From UBA993 sp964436815 (GTDB taxonomy: Bacteria; Bacillota; Dethiobacteria; DTU022): a DNA stretch of 33,226 nt. Location of the stretch: positions 1 to 33,226 of the forward strand of contig CAYTER010000022.1 of assembly GCA_964436815.1 (NCBI GenBank), read 5' to 3'. Made by a program: the position numbers and the translations under genes. Every line of letters begins with the position of its first letter. The stretch's first letter is position 1. The notes under the pieces are model-generated. The model worked only from the letters and a program-made list of their open reading frames with translations, was not told the origin of the DNA and did no database searches. Shown here one piece after another: positions 22,259 through 30,272 of the stretch.

Positions 22259-24037
22259 ATGAGTGAATTAATTAAGGGTGGTGCTTTCCTGCTTGGCCCG
22301 GTTGATGAAAACACAGTTTTCACACCTGAGGATTTTGATGACATTCATTTGATGATTAAAAAAACCAGTTACGATTTCATGAAGAATCAGGTTGAGCCGA
22401 AGATTGATGAGATCGAAGTTAAAGCTGAAGGGGTAACCCTTGGCCTGATGCGGCAGGCCGGTGATCTGGGAATGATCGGCAGCGATATCCCCGAAGAGTA
22501 CGGCGGGGAAGAAGCTGATAAGATAACCACCATGATCATTACTGAAAACGCTTCCATTTGCGGGGGTTCTTTCGCCACATCTTTTGGCGCTCACACCGGT
22601 ATTGGCACCCTGCCGATCGTCTATTTTGGAAACGAAGAACAGAAGAAAAAATATTTACCGGGCCTGGCAACCGCCGAAAAGATTGCCGCCTATGCCCTGA
22701 CTGAACCGGAAGCAGGCTCAGATGCCCTGAACTGTAAGACCAAGGCTGTGCTGAGTGAAGATGGCAAGTATTATATTTTAAACGGCGCCAAACAGTACAT
22801 TACTAACGCGACCTGGGCTGACGTCATTGTCACCTATGCAAAAATTGACGGTGAAAGGTTTACCGCATTTATTGTTGATGCTGATTCTGAAGGGGTTTCG
22901 ATTGATCCCGAGGAGAAGAAGATGGGAATCAAGGGATCATCCACCTGCAGTGTAATTTTTGAGAACGCCAAAGTTCCCGTTGAGAATATGCTCTGGCTGG
23001 AAGGCAAAGGTCACCAGGTTGCTTTCAACATCCTAAATATCGGCCGTTTCAAACTCGGAGCCGGCTGTGTCGGTGGCAGCAAAAGGGTTATCGAATTTTC
23101 TTCTGAATATGCCCTGCAGCGCATTCAGTTTAAACAGCCGATTGCCCAGTTCAATATCATTAAGAACAAGATTGCCAATATGACGATTCTGACCTATTTA
23201 ATGGAGAGCCTTGTCTACCGGATAGCCGGTATGATTGATGAGAAGCTGGAAGAGGTTAAAGCTGCCGGCGCTTCTCCATCGGATATCGTCCAGGCAATCC
23301 AGGAATATGCGATTGAATGCTCAATTTCCAAGGTCTGGTGCTCCGAGGCGATGGACTATATTGCTGATGAAGGAGTACAGATTTTCGGTGGTTATGGGTA
23401 CGGAGAGGAATATCCGGCAGAGCGCTCTTACCGCGACAGCAGGATTAACCGGATTTTTGAAGGAACCAACGAAGTTAACCGGATGATTATCCCCGGCACC
23501 CTGCTTGGTAAAGCCATGAAACAGGAGATTCCCTTCATGGAAGCGGTTATGAACTTAGGGGCAGCCCTGAAGCCGCTCAAAGAGGCCGAAGCTCCTGCCG
23601 ATAGTCCAGCTCGGGAAGATTTTTATCTGAGCAATATGAAAACCCTCTTTACCCTGGTTGCCGGTAACGCTGCCCAGAAATTCGGCGCTGATATCAAAAA
23701 TGAACAGGAAGTCCTCTGTCGTCTGGCTGATATGGCAATGAATATCTTTGCCGCCGAAAGCGGTCTGCTGCGGGTGAAGAAAATGATGGCCGGCGGTGAA
23801 AGCGAAGAGACCAAGCTTGCTCTCAAGATGACCCAGTGTTACATTAACGAGATGATACCCAGACTTGAAGCATGGGCTAAGGAAATAATCGCAGCCACCC
23901 TGGAAGGAGATGCGGCAGGCAAAGCTTATGCCGGCATTCGTCTCTGCTGCAACTTTGAACCGCTTAACACCTATGCTCCAAAACGGGAAATCGCCGATGC
24001 AGTCTATGCCGGCAAAAAGTATTTCCTTGATCGCTAG
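22259..24037 (+). CDS. Long-form (VLCAD/ACAD9-like) acyl-CoA dehydrogenase
   Basis: 592 residues, longer than the usual 380-residue bacterial enzyme and matching the VLCAD-like group (Bacillus FadE/YusJ length). Order: N-terminal helical domain; FAD-binding beta domain with YALTEPEAGSDA (145-156) and GSSTCSVIFENAKVP; C-terminal helical domain with FKQPIAQF, GGYGYGEEYPAERSYRDSRI and catalytic base E401 in RIFEGTNEVNR; then about 170 extra residues typical of VLCAD dimers. It oxidises fatty acyl-CoA to trans-2-enoyl-CoA, passing electrons to ETF. ATG 22259 with AGGGGTG upstream. Stands alone without ETF, thiolase or hydratase genes. In anaerobes this chemistry serves syntrophic or reversed fatty-acid metabolism; that is inference. 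Confidence 0.93.
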   Translation: MSELIKGGAFLLGPVDENTVFTPEDFDDIHLMIKKTSYDFMKNQVEPKIDEIEVKAEGVTLGLMRQAGDLGMIGSDIPEEYGGEEADKITTMIITENASICGGSFATSFGAHTGIGTLPIVYFGNEEQKKKYLPGLATAEKIAAYALTEPEAGSDALNCKTKAVLSEDGKYYILNGAKQYITNATWADVIVTYAKIDGERFTAFIVDADSEGVSIDPEEKKMGIKGSSTCSVIFENAKVPVENMLWLEGKGHQVAFNILNIGRFKLGAGCVGGSKRVIEFSSEYALQRIQFKQPIAQFNIIKNKIANMTILTYLMESLVYRIAGMIDEKLEEVKAAGASPSDIVQAIQEYAIECSISKVWCSEAMDYIADEGVQIFGGYGYGEEYPAERSYRDSRINRIFEGTNEVNRMIIPGTLLGKAMKQEIPFMEAVMNLGAALKPLKEAEAPADSPAREDFYLSNMKTLFTLVAGNAAQKFGADIKNEQEVLCRLADMAMNIFAAESGLLRVKKMMAGGESEETKLALKMTQCYINEMIPRLEAWAKEIIAATLEGDAAGKAYAGIRLCCNFEPLNTYAPKREIADAVYAGKKYFLDR

Positions 24038-24070
24038 AGTAAGATTTTTTTAAGAAAATATGGTACAGAA

Positions 24071-24112
24071 GAAGGGAGCCGGCCTAAGCCTGCTCCCTTC
24101 TATTAGTTTTTA
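24071..24112 (+). terminator. Terminator after acyl-CoA dehydrogenase
   Basis: Stem GAAGGGAGC / GCTCCCTTC (24071-24079 with 24092-24100) with an inner GGC-CTAA-GCC, followed by TATTAGTTTTTA. Lies between convergent genes. Confidence 0.82.
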
Positions 24113-24128
24113 ATCCGGGCAACTGTTA

Positions 24129-24320
24129 TTACGTTGCTCTTTCGACTTTACCCGCCTTAATGCAACGGGTGCAGACATTTAACCGCCGGGGAGAGCCGTT
24201 AAACATTATTTTAATGCGCTGGATATTGGGACGCCATCTCCGCAAAGTTTTTATATTAGAGTGACTGACCAAATGTCCCTTAACTTTAGATTTGCTGCAT
24301 ACTACACATACTTTTGCCAT
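24129..24320 (-). CDS. rpmB: 50S ribosomal protein L28 (zinc-binding form)
   Basis: 63 residues. Two CxxC pairs (C5/C8 in VCVVCSK and C50/C53 in VCTRCIK) mark the zinc-containing version of L28. SKVKGHLVSHSNIKTLRRWRPNIQ and the KIMFNGSPRRLNV core are typical. The zinc form is often paired in genomes with a cysteine-free copy induced on zinc starvation; none is visible here. ATG 24320 behind a strong GGGAGGGT. Single gene with its own promoter, divergent from coaD. Confidence 0.97.
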   Translation of the reverse strand: MAKVCVVCSKSKVKGHLVSHSNIKTLRRWRPNIQRIKIMFNGSPRRLNVCTRCIKAGKVERAT

Positions 24321-24358
24321 TATTCTACCCTCCCGGCATCCGTGATGTCACGCGTTAT

Positions 24359-24387
24359 ATTTTAGCACATAGTATAATAACAAACAA
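24359..24387 (-). promoter_or_regulatory. Promoter of rpmB
   Basis: On the minus strand: TTGTTT, 17-base spacer ending TGC, TAAAAT (plus 24382-24387 and 24359-24364), with extended -10. Leader of about 30 bases. Confidence 0.65.
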
Positions 24388-24506
24388 GTATTTAAAAGCA
24401 ACTTAAAAACCCGACTAAAAAACAGTTTACAGGGAGGGGATAATCTCCGGATAGCGAATTTAAAGAAAGTCTCAAATAATATAAATAAAAAAAAGGGGGT
24501 TCTGAT

Positions 24507-24986
24507 TTGACCAGGGCTATTTATCCGGGCAGTTTTGATCCTGTCACAAAAGGGCATCTCGACATTATTGCCAGAACCAGTAAAATTATGACTCACCTAA
24601 CTGTCGCTGTTTTGGAGAATCCACGCAAAGTTGCGACATTTGATATAGAAAAAAGGGTGGAGATGCTGAAGCAGGTAACAAAACCTTTTCCAAATGTTGA
24701 TGTAGAGTATTATAAAGGTTTATTGATCGATTATGCTATTCAAAAGGATACCAAAATCATCGTTAAGGGGCTGAGGGCCATATCAGATTTTGAATTTGAA
24801 TTTCAAATGGCCCTGGTTAATCAGAAATTAAACCCAAGTATTGAAACATTGTTCATGATGACCAACAGTAAGTACTCTTACCTCAGTTCGAGCATCGTAA
24901 AAGAAATTGCCGCCCTGGGTGGGGATATCAGCAGTCTGGTGCCCGAGGAAGTTCATGATGCGGTAATATCTAAATTCAAACCATAG
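24507..24986 (+). CDS. coaD: Phosphopantetheine adenylyltransferase
   Basis: 159 residues, the standard CoaD length. Nucleotidyltransferase motif YPGSFDPVTKGHLDII (T/HxGH site, residues 6-21), then RKVATFDIEKRVEMLKQ, a substrate loop KGLLIDYA, VKGLRAISDFEFEFQMALVNQKL and the C-terminal phosphate site KYSYLSSSIVKEIAALGGDI. It adenylates 4'-phosphopantetheine to dephospho-CoA, the penultimate CoA step; cytoplasmic hexamer. TTG start at 24507 with AAAGGGGGT about 7 bases upstream. Followed by a small membrane protein and a SepM-like protease, as in the ylb region of Bacillus, where coaD and ylbL are near neighbours. Confidence 0.97.
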   Translation: MTRAIYPGSFDPVTKGHLDIIARTSKIMTHLTVAVLENPRKVATFDIEKRVEMLKQVTKPFPNVDVEYYKGLLIDYAIQKDTKIIVKGLRAISDFEFEFQMALVNQKLNPSIETLFMMTNSKYSYLSSSIVKEIAALGGDISSLVPEEVHDAVISKFKP

Positions 24987-25036
24987 TTCTTAATCTGCAA
25001 AGCCGGTTAATACTGAATGAAATGCGAGGTTATTTC

Positions 25037-25300
25037 ATGATTCGAGTTGATGGTTTTTTAGCAGGGATCTGTCTGGCAGCAGCCGATGCGATTCCCTTTG
25101 ATCCAGCCAGTATAAAGTTTTTTGGTTTTTTTATTACCGCTGTCGGGGTATTATCCCTGTTCAGACCTCAAATATTCTGGCATCTCAGGGTTGGCCGGAA
25201 GATACCCGGCGTTCCGCCTAACAGATTGTATCTAATGGTCTTAAGATTTGGCGCTGTGCTGGTAATAATTTTAGGATTGTTAATGATCTTTGGCCTGTGA
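25037..25300 (+). CDS. Small two-helix membrane protein, DUF6199-like
   Basis: 87 residues. The first hydrophobic segment is about residues 5-45 (broken by a Pro-rich turn), then a basic cytosolic loop RPQIFWHLRVGRKIPGVPPNRLYLMVLRFGA, and a second helix VLVIILGLLMIFGL. The pattern of a RP..FW-basic loop with L-Y-L-x-x-x-R-x-G before the last helix resembles small DUF6199-type membrane proteins; this is weak resemblance, not proof. I chose ATG 25037 (GCGAGGT upstream) over ATG 25022, which lacks a ribosome site. Its stop overlaps the next start (TGATG), so it is translationally coupled to the protease. Function unknown. Confidence 0.7.
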   Translation: MIRVDGFLAGICLAAADAIPFDPASIKFFGFFITAVGVLSLFRPQIFWHLRVGRKIPGVPPNRLYLMVLRFGAVLVIILGLLMIFGL

Positions 25301-26319
25301 TGAATAAGTATCTGAGTTTCAAAAAAATTAATATTCCTGCCATCCTGCTTATCACGGTGTTTATAGCAAGCGGTCTATTCATCAGACTTGACTACTATAT
25401 TGTCAAACCCAGCCGAGCTCTGGAATTAGGTGAACTGATCGAAGTCGAGAATAGAGATCCGGATGATCAAGGGACATTTTTCCTTCTAACCGTTTCACAG
25501 CTGCGGGCAACTCCCTTTACAGCTCTTTACGGATTAATTCACCCCCATTTTTCAATTAGCCCTATAAGCTCGGTTATACCCCGGGGCATGGATGAAGAAG
25601 AATACAGGCAGCTTCAGGCTGATAATATGACTGAGAGCCGGCTCATGGCTCAGGTTGTAGCCTTAAGGCGTGCCGGTTATAACATTAACGTTGTCAGCGA
25701 AGGGGTAGAGGTGATCGGTTTTTTGGAGAATGCCCCGGCAGAGCCATACCTGCAAGAGGGCGACAGGCTTTTAACAGTCGATGGTAAAATTGTTATTTTA
25801 GCTTCCGAAGTACCATTAATTGTTCAGGATCGAGAAGTAGGCGAAACAGTAAAATTAGAGCTAATCCGTGACGGCAGGACCCTGGAAATTGAATTGGAAA
25901 CGGGAGAACATCCGGAGGAGCTAGGCCTGCCATTTCTTGGGATTTATATTAAAACTTTACCCTGGGAAGCTGAAATTCCAGTAAACATAGAGATGGATAC
26001 AGGAAGAATTGGCGGACCTTCGGCCGGAATGATGTTTACACTCGAAATTATTAATCAGATTATTGATGATGACCTGACAGCCGGGAAATATATTGCCGGT
26101 ACAGGGACAATTGATTTTACAGAAAGAATTGGCCGCATTGGTGGAGTAGCTCAAAAAGTAATAGCAGCTGAAAGAGCAGGAGCAGAATTTATTTTTGTTC
26201 CAGAGGCAAATTATGAGGATGCTCTTGAAGCGGCACGACTAATAGTTGTTGTTCCCGTCTCTGATTTAGAGGAGGTCCTCGACTTTTTATCTAAACTGCA
26301 GGCTGGAGATCAGCAGTAG
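25300..26319 (+). CDS. SepM/YlbL-like membrane-anchored PDZ-Lon (S16) protease
   Basis: 339 residues. One N-terminal membrane anchor (about 11-30, IPAILLITVFIASGLFI), an extracytoplasmic region beginning SRALELGELIEVE, a PDZ domain (about 130-200, with APAEPYLQEGDRLLTVDG) and a Lon-type proteolytic domain (about 225-335) with catalytic dyad S241 (GGPSAGMMF) and K286 (GGVAQKVIAA). In streptococci SepM trims competence peptide; YlbL of Bacillus acts in the DNA-damage checkpoint by degrading YneA. ATG at 25300 overlaps the upstream stop by one base; a GTG at 25297 is the alternative start. Operon: coaD - small membrane protein - this gene. Substrate here unknown. Confidence 0.92.
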   Translation: MNKYLSFKKINIPAILLITVFIASGLFIRLDYYIVKPSRALELGELIEVENRDPDDQGTFFLLTVSQLRATPFTALYGLIHPHFSISPISSVIPRGMDEEEYRQLQADNMTESRLMAQVVALRRAGYNINVVSEGVEVIGFLENAPAEPYLQEGDRLLTVDGKIVILASEVPLIVQDREVGETVKLELIRDGRTLEIELETGEHPEELGLPFLGIYIKTLPWEAEIPVNIEMDTGRIGGPSAGMMFTLEIINQIIDDDLTAGKYIAGTGTIDFTERIGRIGGVAQKVIAAERAGAEFIFVPEANYEDALEAARLIVVVPVSDLEEVLDFLSKLQAGDQQ

Positions 26320-26337
26320 GCTTGCCCGGCATAGCTT

Positions 26338-26366
26338 TTGACCGCCAGTGGCAGGGGTGTTATACT
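26338..26366 (+). promoter_or_regulatory. Promoter of RNase P RNA gene
   Basis: TTGACC (26338-26343), exact 17-base spacer, TATACT (26361-26366) preceded by TGT (extended -10). Predicted start near 26373, just before helix P1. Confidence 0.82.
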
Positions 26367-26385
26367 AATAAGTGAGGTTAAACTG

Positions 26386-26776
26386 GGGATCGAGTAAACA
26401 AGGCAGCCGCGGAAAGATAACCGCAAGGTGCTTTTCGAGGAAAGTCCGAGCTCCGTAGGGCAGGGTGCTGGGTAACGCCCAGTGAGGGTGACCTTAAGGC
26501 CAGTGCCACAGAAAAAATACCGCCCCACTAGTTGTGAGGTAAGGGTGCAACGGTGCGGTAAGAGCGCACCAGGAACCGGGAGACCGGTTTGCTAGGTAAA
26601 CCCCACCCGGAGCAAGACCAAATAGGAGGGGGATGAGGTAGCCCGCCGACTCCTCGGGTTAGGTCGCTGGAGGTGCCAGGCAACTGGCATCCGAGATAGA
26701 TGGTTGCCGCTGTTTATTTCCGGTTTGGCCGGAACCAGCAGAACAGAACTCGGCTTATCAGTTTGCTCGGTCCCTT
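26386..26776 (+). ncRNA. rnpB: RNase P RNA, class A
   Basis: The catalytic RNA that removes tRNA 5' leaders. Conserved core blocks appear in order: GAGGAAAGTCCGAGCTCC (P4 5' strand, about 26438), a P7-P10 region with TAACGCC and CAGTGCCACAG, AATACCGCC, GAGCAAGACCAAATAGG, GATGAGGTAGCCC, GATAGATGGTTGCCGC and ACAGAACTCGGCTTATC (P4 3' strand). Ends are set by helix P1, in which 26386-26399 pair with 26761-26774 (14 bp, including G-U pairs). The layout fits class A, not the class B of most Bacilli. Precise ends are uncertain by a few bases. Confidence 0.95.
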
Positions 26777-27626
26777 AACCTTGAACCCCCTTCAGCTGCT
26801 GGGGGTTTTTTGATTCATGTTCAAAAAAAGCCAGGTTTTCAATAATAGAGTCGACCATATAGCATCTTCCCCAATTGGATTGCGAAAAATAATGAAATAG
26901 TATTTCGCCTCCGAATACCGCTTTTATTATTTTGTCCCGTCCAGTTCCCGCTTCATACATTGCTTTGACTTTCAGTCCAATATCCCACCACTGTTCATAT
27001 TTACCGATAAGCCGATCTGTGGCGTTTTCGACACGCCCTTTCAGACCGCAGAATAAAACTGCTGGTTTCAGAGCGATTATCCTGGCAAGGCTCTGAAAAT
27101 GATCAGCAATATTTTCGCCAATCATAAAACCGGTCAGTTTTTCACTGAGGAAGAGGTCGCCACAGAAGAGCCAACGGTTTAGCGGTTCGAAAAAGCTGAC
27201 ATGGTCGGCTGAATGTCCGGGTGTATGGATAACATCCAGTTCAAAAATTTTTGTAGTTACTTTTTGACCGAGAGGCAGTCCATCAACCGGTGGTTGAGCC
27301 CCCCACATAACATGCCGGTAGATTTGAATCTCCGGCGGATTTTTCATTATTTTCAATGTCTCCGGGTGGGCATAAACCGGCACTCCCTTATCGTGGGCAA
27401 AATAAGAGCTGTTGCCGGTGTGATCTTCATGCTGGTGGGTTATAACTACTTTTTCAACAGGCAGGCTGTCAAAAAATTTTCGCACTTCTGATGCGATATT
27501 TGGCGGGCCGGTGTCAATTAACAAACCGTCAATATAGTAGAAATGAGCCAGGTAGAGGGGTAGGCCAAAAAATGTCCGTGCTGCTTTAAATTCTAGAACA
27601 TTACCGTGATTTGTAACTTTGAGCAT
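26775..27626 (-). CDS. Metallo-beta-lactamase fold hydrolase
   Basis: 283 residues. The MBL metal motif THQHEDHTGN gives H64, H66, D68 and H69. It is followed by HTPGHSADHVSFFE (third His ligand) and the bridging Asp in FCGDLFL. The C-terminal helical region (TDRLIGKYEQWWDIGLKVKAMYEAG) resembles LACTB2-like or glyoxalase-II-like hydrolases, so the substrate could be a thioester, phosphodiester or RNA; I cannot tell. ATG at 27626, with AAAGG about 10 bases upstream. The last codons (LKGVQG, stop) lie antisense to the rnpB terminator and the stop abuts the rnpB 3' end. A single gene, convergent with rnpB and divergent from galK. Confidence 0.88.
   Translation of the reverse strand: MLKVTNHGNVLEFKAARTFFGLPLYLAHFYYIDGLLIDTGPPNIASEVRKFFDSLPVEKVVITHQHEDHTGNSSYFAHDKGVPVYAHPETLKIMKNPPEIQIYRHVMWGAQPPVDGLPLGQKVTTKIFELDVIHTPGHSADHVSFFEPLNRWLFCGDLFLSEKLTGFMIGENIADHFQSLARIIALKPAVLFCGLKGRVENATDRLIGKYEQWWDIGLKVKAMYEAGTGRDKIIKAVFGGEILFHYFSQSNWGRCYMVDSIIENLAFFEHESKNPQQLKGVQG
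26784..26812 (+). terminator. Terminator of RNase P RNA gene
   Basis: AACCCCC / GGGGGTT stem (26784-26790 with 26801-26807), 10-base loop, T-run to 26811. It lies inside the 3' end of the convergent MBL gene. Confidence 0.88.
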
Positions 27627-27663
27627 CTCTAAGAACCTTTGCTTTCAAAATAGTTGCTTGATA

Positions 27664-27672
27664 ATTTTACCA
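27664..27672 (-). promoter_or_regulatory. Candidate extended -10 promoter of MBL gene
   Basis: On the minus strand TGGTAAAAT (extended -10) lies about 40 bases before the start codon. No good -35 is seen. Confidence 0.35.
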
Positions 27673-27683
27673 TAAGATGCATT

Positions 27684-27712
27684 TTGCAGGAAAGTAATAA
27701 AATGCTTAGAAT
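27684..27712 (+). promoter_or_regulatory. Candidate promoter of galK
   Basis: TTGCAG (weak -35), 17-base spacer, TAGAAT (27707-27712). Leader of about 60 bases with GAGGGTA before the ATG. It faces away from, and may overlap, the MBL promoter. Confidence 0.4.
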
Positions 27713-27779
27713 AACCTTAAGACATCACTAATGTAATAATAACTGAGATAAATGAGTATGAGAAAGAGGGTAAACCCGA

Positions 27780-28898
27780 ATGGAAATCAGGGCAATTGCA
27801 CCAGGCAGGGTCAACCTGATTGGCGAGCATACCGATTATAACCAGGGTTGGGTTATGCCGATGGCCATTGATTCCAAGCTTGAAGTTAAACTTACCCTGC
27901 GCAGGGACAGGATCATCAGGGCTTCTGCTGCCGACTTTCAGAAAACTGAAGTTTTTACCCTCAATCAGCTCAATCCAGTTACCAGCCAACCTTCATGGAT
28001 TGATTATATTAAAGGGGTTTGCTGGATTTTGGAAAAACATGGATTTAAACTTAGTGGTGCGGAAATGCTGATTGAAAGCTCAATACCGATCGGATCAGGA
28101 CTTAGTTCATCTGCTGCCCTGGAATTGGCTGTTGCTGGAGCGCTTACTGAAGCAATGGATTTTAAGATTGATCGCAGCAAGCTGGCGTTAATGTGTCAGG
28201 AAGCTGAAAACAGCTATGTTGGAGTGCGCTGTGGAATAATGGATCAATATGCGGTTGGGCTTAGCCGCGCAGATAAGGCAATGCTGCTTGATTGCTCAAA
28301 TTTAAAGTATAGTTTTATACCTTTGAATTTTGGTGATTATAAGGTGTTGATAGCAGATAGCAGAGTCAGGCGCTCACTCGGTGAGTCGGCCTATAACAGG
28401 CGTCGTGAAGAATGCGAAACGGCAGTAAGTCTCTTAAATACAATTTTCAAACGTTCTATGGAATCGTTACGCGAAGTAAGTCTTGAAGATGTGAAAACAG
28501 CAAAAGAAGTTCTGCCGAAAAAATTATATCAAAGATGCCGTTTTGTAGTGGAAGAGAATGCCAGGGTTCTTGCGGCGGCATCAGCACTCGCTGAAAATGA
28601 TCTGATAAGTTTTGGTTATTTTCTGAGCAGATCACATGCGGGGTTAAGAGACCTTTATGAAGTAAGCTGCCCTGAGCTCGATTTGATTGTTGAGGTTGCC
28701 CAAAATGATCACAGGGTTTTAGGCTCCCGGATGACTGGTGCCGGATTTGGCGGATGTGCAATTATACTAATTAATAATGAAGCAATTAAGCAGGTTTGTG
28801 CTAATATTAGCGCTGCATATTCAAAGAATGGCTGGCCTGAGCCTATTTACTGGCAGAGTGGTCCGGCAGAGGGGTTGAAAGTGATAAAGCAAATCTGA
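27780..28898 (+). CDS. galK: Galactokinase (GHMP kinase family)
   Basis: 372 residues. Galactokinase signature GRVNLIGEHTDYNQGWVMPMAI (residues 9-30, transition-state R10), GHMP ATP loop SSIPIGSGLSSSAALELAVAGAL (100-122), catalytic D155 in RCGIMDQYAVGL, DSRVRRSLGESAYNRRREEC and the closing MTGAGFGGCAIIL. It phosphorylates galactose at C1 (Leloir pathway). It stands alone: no galT, galE or sugar transporter is in the window, so the substrate could be another sugar such as N-acetylgalactosamine or arabinose; motif agreement nevertheless favours galactose. ATG 27780 with GAGGGTA upstream. Full length. Confidence 0.9.
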   Translation: MEIRAIAPGRVNLIGEHTDYNQGWVMPMAIDSKLEVKLTLRRDRIIRASAADFQKTEVFTLNQLNPVTSQPSWIDYIKGVCWILEKHGFKLSGAEMLIESSIPIGSGLSSSAALELAVAGALTEAMDFKIDRSKLALMCQEAENSYVGVRCGIMDQYAVGLSRADKAMLLDCSNLKYSFIPLNFGDYKVLIADSRVRRSLGESAYNRRREECETAVSLLNTIFKRSMESLREVSLEDVKTAKEVLPKKLYQRCRFVVEENARVLAAASALAENDLISFGYFLSRSHAGLRDLYEVSCPELDLIVEVAQNDHRVLGSRMTGAGFGGCAIILINNEAIKQVCANISAAYSKNGWPEPIYWQSGPAEGLKVIKQI

Positions 28899-28934
28899 TT
28901 TAAGCGTACCACCTTCCCCCTGTTAAAAAGTTTA

Positions 28935-28943
28935 TGATAGAAT
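28935..28943 (+). promoter_or_regulatory. Extended -10 promoter of tyrS
   Basis: TGATAGAAT (28935-28943), an extended -10 with no clear -35. The resulting leader is about 40 bases and carries a 7-bp hairpin (AAGTGTT-GATTA-AACACTT, 28948-28966) just before the ribosome site GGAGG. Confidence 0.45.
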
Positions 28944-28988
28944 AGCTAAGTGTTGATTAAACACTTTAAGTAACTGGAGGTATGGTTG

Positions 28989-30200
28989 ATGGCTTTAGTA
29001 AGCGCAGCAGAACAATATAAAATACTGGCTGAAAATACTGCTGAAATCATAACAGAAGACGAGTTTCGTAAAAAACTTGAGCGCAGTGTAGCTGAAAATA
29101 AACCACTACGCTGCAAGCTGGGTATCGACCCTTCGGCGCCCGACCTCCATCTTGGCCATGCCGTGGTATTACATAAACTGCGTCAGTTTCAGGAATTAGG
29201 GCATCATATTATTATTATCCTCGGTGACTTTACCGGTATGGTTGGAGATCCGACCGGACGTTCTGAAACCCGTAAACAGCTTACGGAAGAAGAAGTGATG
29301 GCCAATGCCCGGACATACCAGGAGCAGATTTTTAATATTCTTGATGCTGATAAAACTGAGCTGGTTTTTAACAGCCAGTGGCTGGCCAAGCTGAACTTTG
29401 CTGATGTTATTAAACTGGCTTCAACCCTGACTGTAGCGAGGATGATGGAACGTGAAGATTTTTCCAAACGCTACCAGGAGAATATGCCGATTAGTATCCA
29501 CGAGTTTTTTTATCCTTTAATGCAGGGATACGATTCAATCGCGATCAGAGCCGATATTGAATTCGGTGCGACCGAACAGAAATTCAATCTGTTAATGGGT
29601 CGTCATCTGCAGCGCGAATACGGTCAGGAGCCACAGGTGGCTTTCACGATGCCGATCCTGGTTGGAACAGATGGTGTGCAGAAGATGAGCAAGAGCTTGG
29701 GTAACTATATCGGGATTACCGAGCCTCCGGCAGAGATCTACGGCAAGACCATGTCTATTGCCGATGATTTAATGCCCGAATATTTTAAGCTGGCTACAGC
29801 ACTGGCTGGCAAAGAGATCAATCTGATATTGGATGGCCTAAAAACAGAAACCCTCCATCCCCGTGATGTAAAAATGCGCCTGGCTCGTGAAATTGTGTCT
29901 CTTTATCATGGCGAAACTGCTGCAAGAGAAGCGGAGGAAGGCTTTAAAAGAGTTTTCCAGAAAGGGAAGTTACCCTCAGAAATTGAGGAATATAAATTTG
30001 TCCAACCTGTAGGACTGGTGGAGATGATGGTCAAAGCGAATCTGGCATCAAGCAAAAGTGATGCCCGCCGTTTGATCGAACAGAACGGAGTTAAGATCAA
30101 TTCTGAAACGGTTAGCGATATCAACTTTGAGCTTAAAAAGTCTCAAGAATTTGTTATACAGGTCGGTAAAAGAAAATTTGCCCGTGTTACCATAGTATAA
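28989..30200 (+). CDS. tyrS: Tyrosyl-tRNA synthetase
   Basis: 403 residues. Class I signature PSAPDLHLGHAVVLHKLRQFQ (HLGH form of HIGH), tyrosine-pocket regions ILGDFTGMVGDPTGRSETRK and LMQGYDSIAIRADIEFGATEQKFNLLMGR, and KMSKSLGNYIGI. A C-terminal S4-like RNA-binding domain (about 340-403, ANLASSKSDARRLIEQNGVKIN) completes it. The intact KMSKS and length match the TyrZ/TyrS2 branch, not Bacillus TyrS, which has a divergent KFGKT. ATG 28989 chosen with TGGAGGT about 8 bases upstream; a TTG immediately before (28986) is less likely. The leader is too short for a T-box, which is common on Firmicute tyrS genes. Confidence 0.95.
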   Translation: MALVSAAEQYKILAENTAEIITEDEFRKKLERSVAENKPLRCKLGIDPSAPDLHLGHAVVLHKLRQFQELGHHIIIILGDFTGMVGDPTGRSETRKQLTEEEVMANARTYQEQIFNILDADKTELVFNSQWLAKLNFADVIKLASTLTVARMMEREDFSKRYQENMPISIHEFFYPLMQGYDSIAIRADIEFGATEQKFNLLMGRHLQREYGQEPQVAFTMPILVGTDGVQKMSKSLGNYIGITEPPAEIYGKTMSIADDLMPEYFKLATALAGKEINLILDGLKTETLHPRDVKMRLAREIVSLYHGETAAREAEEGFKRVFQKGKLPSEIEEYKFVQPVGLVEMMVKANLASSKSDARRLIEQNGVKINSETVSDINFELKKSQEFVIQVGKRKFARVTIV

Positions 30201-30211
30201 AAGAATAAATC

Positions 30212-30262
30212 ATCATTAAGGGGGCAGAACTTATTTCTTCTACCCCCTTAGTGATTGTTATC
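30212..30262. terminator. Bidirectional terminator between tyrS and acs
   Basis: A 13-bp stem around GGGGG/CCCCC (30212-30224 with 30243-30255, one G-T pair), with an inner AGAA/TTCT pairing. T-rich tails are modest on both strands. It lies between convergent genes. Confidence 0.72.
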
Positions 30263-30272
30263 TGATCAGTCT

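Noticed and set aside
24461..24475. Possible CodY box (AATTTAAAGAAAGTC) before coaD
   Set aside because: It differs from the CodY consensus at four positions; in AT-rich leaders this is expected by chance.
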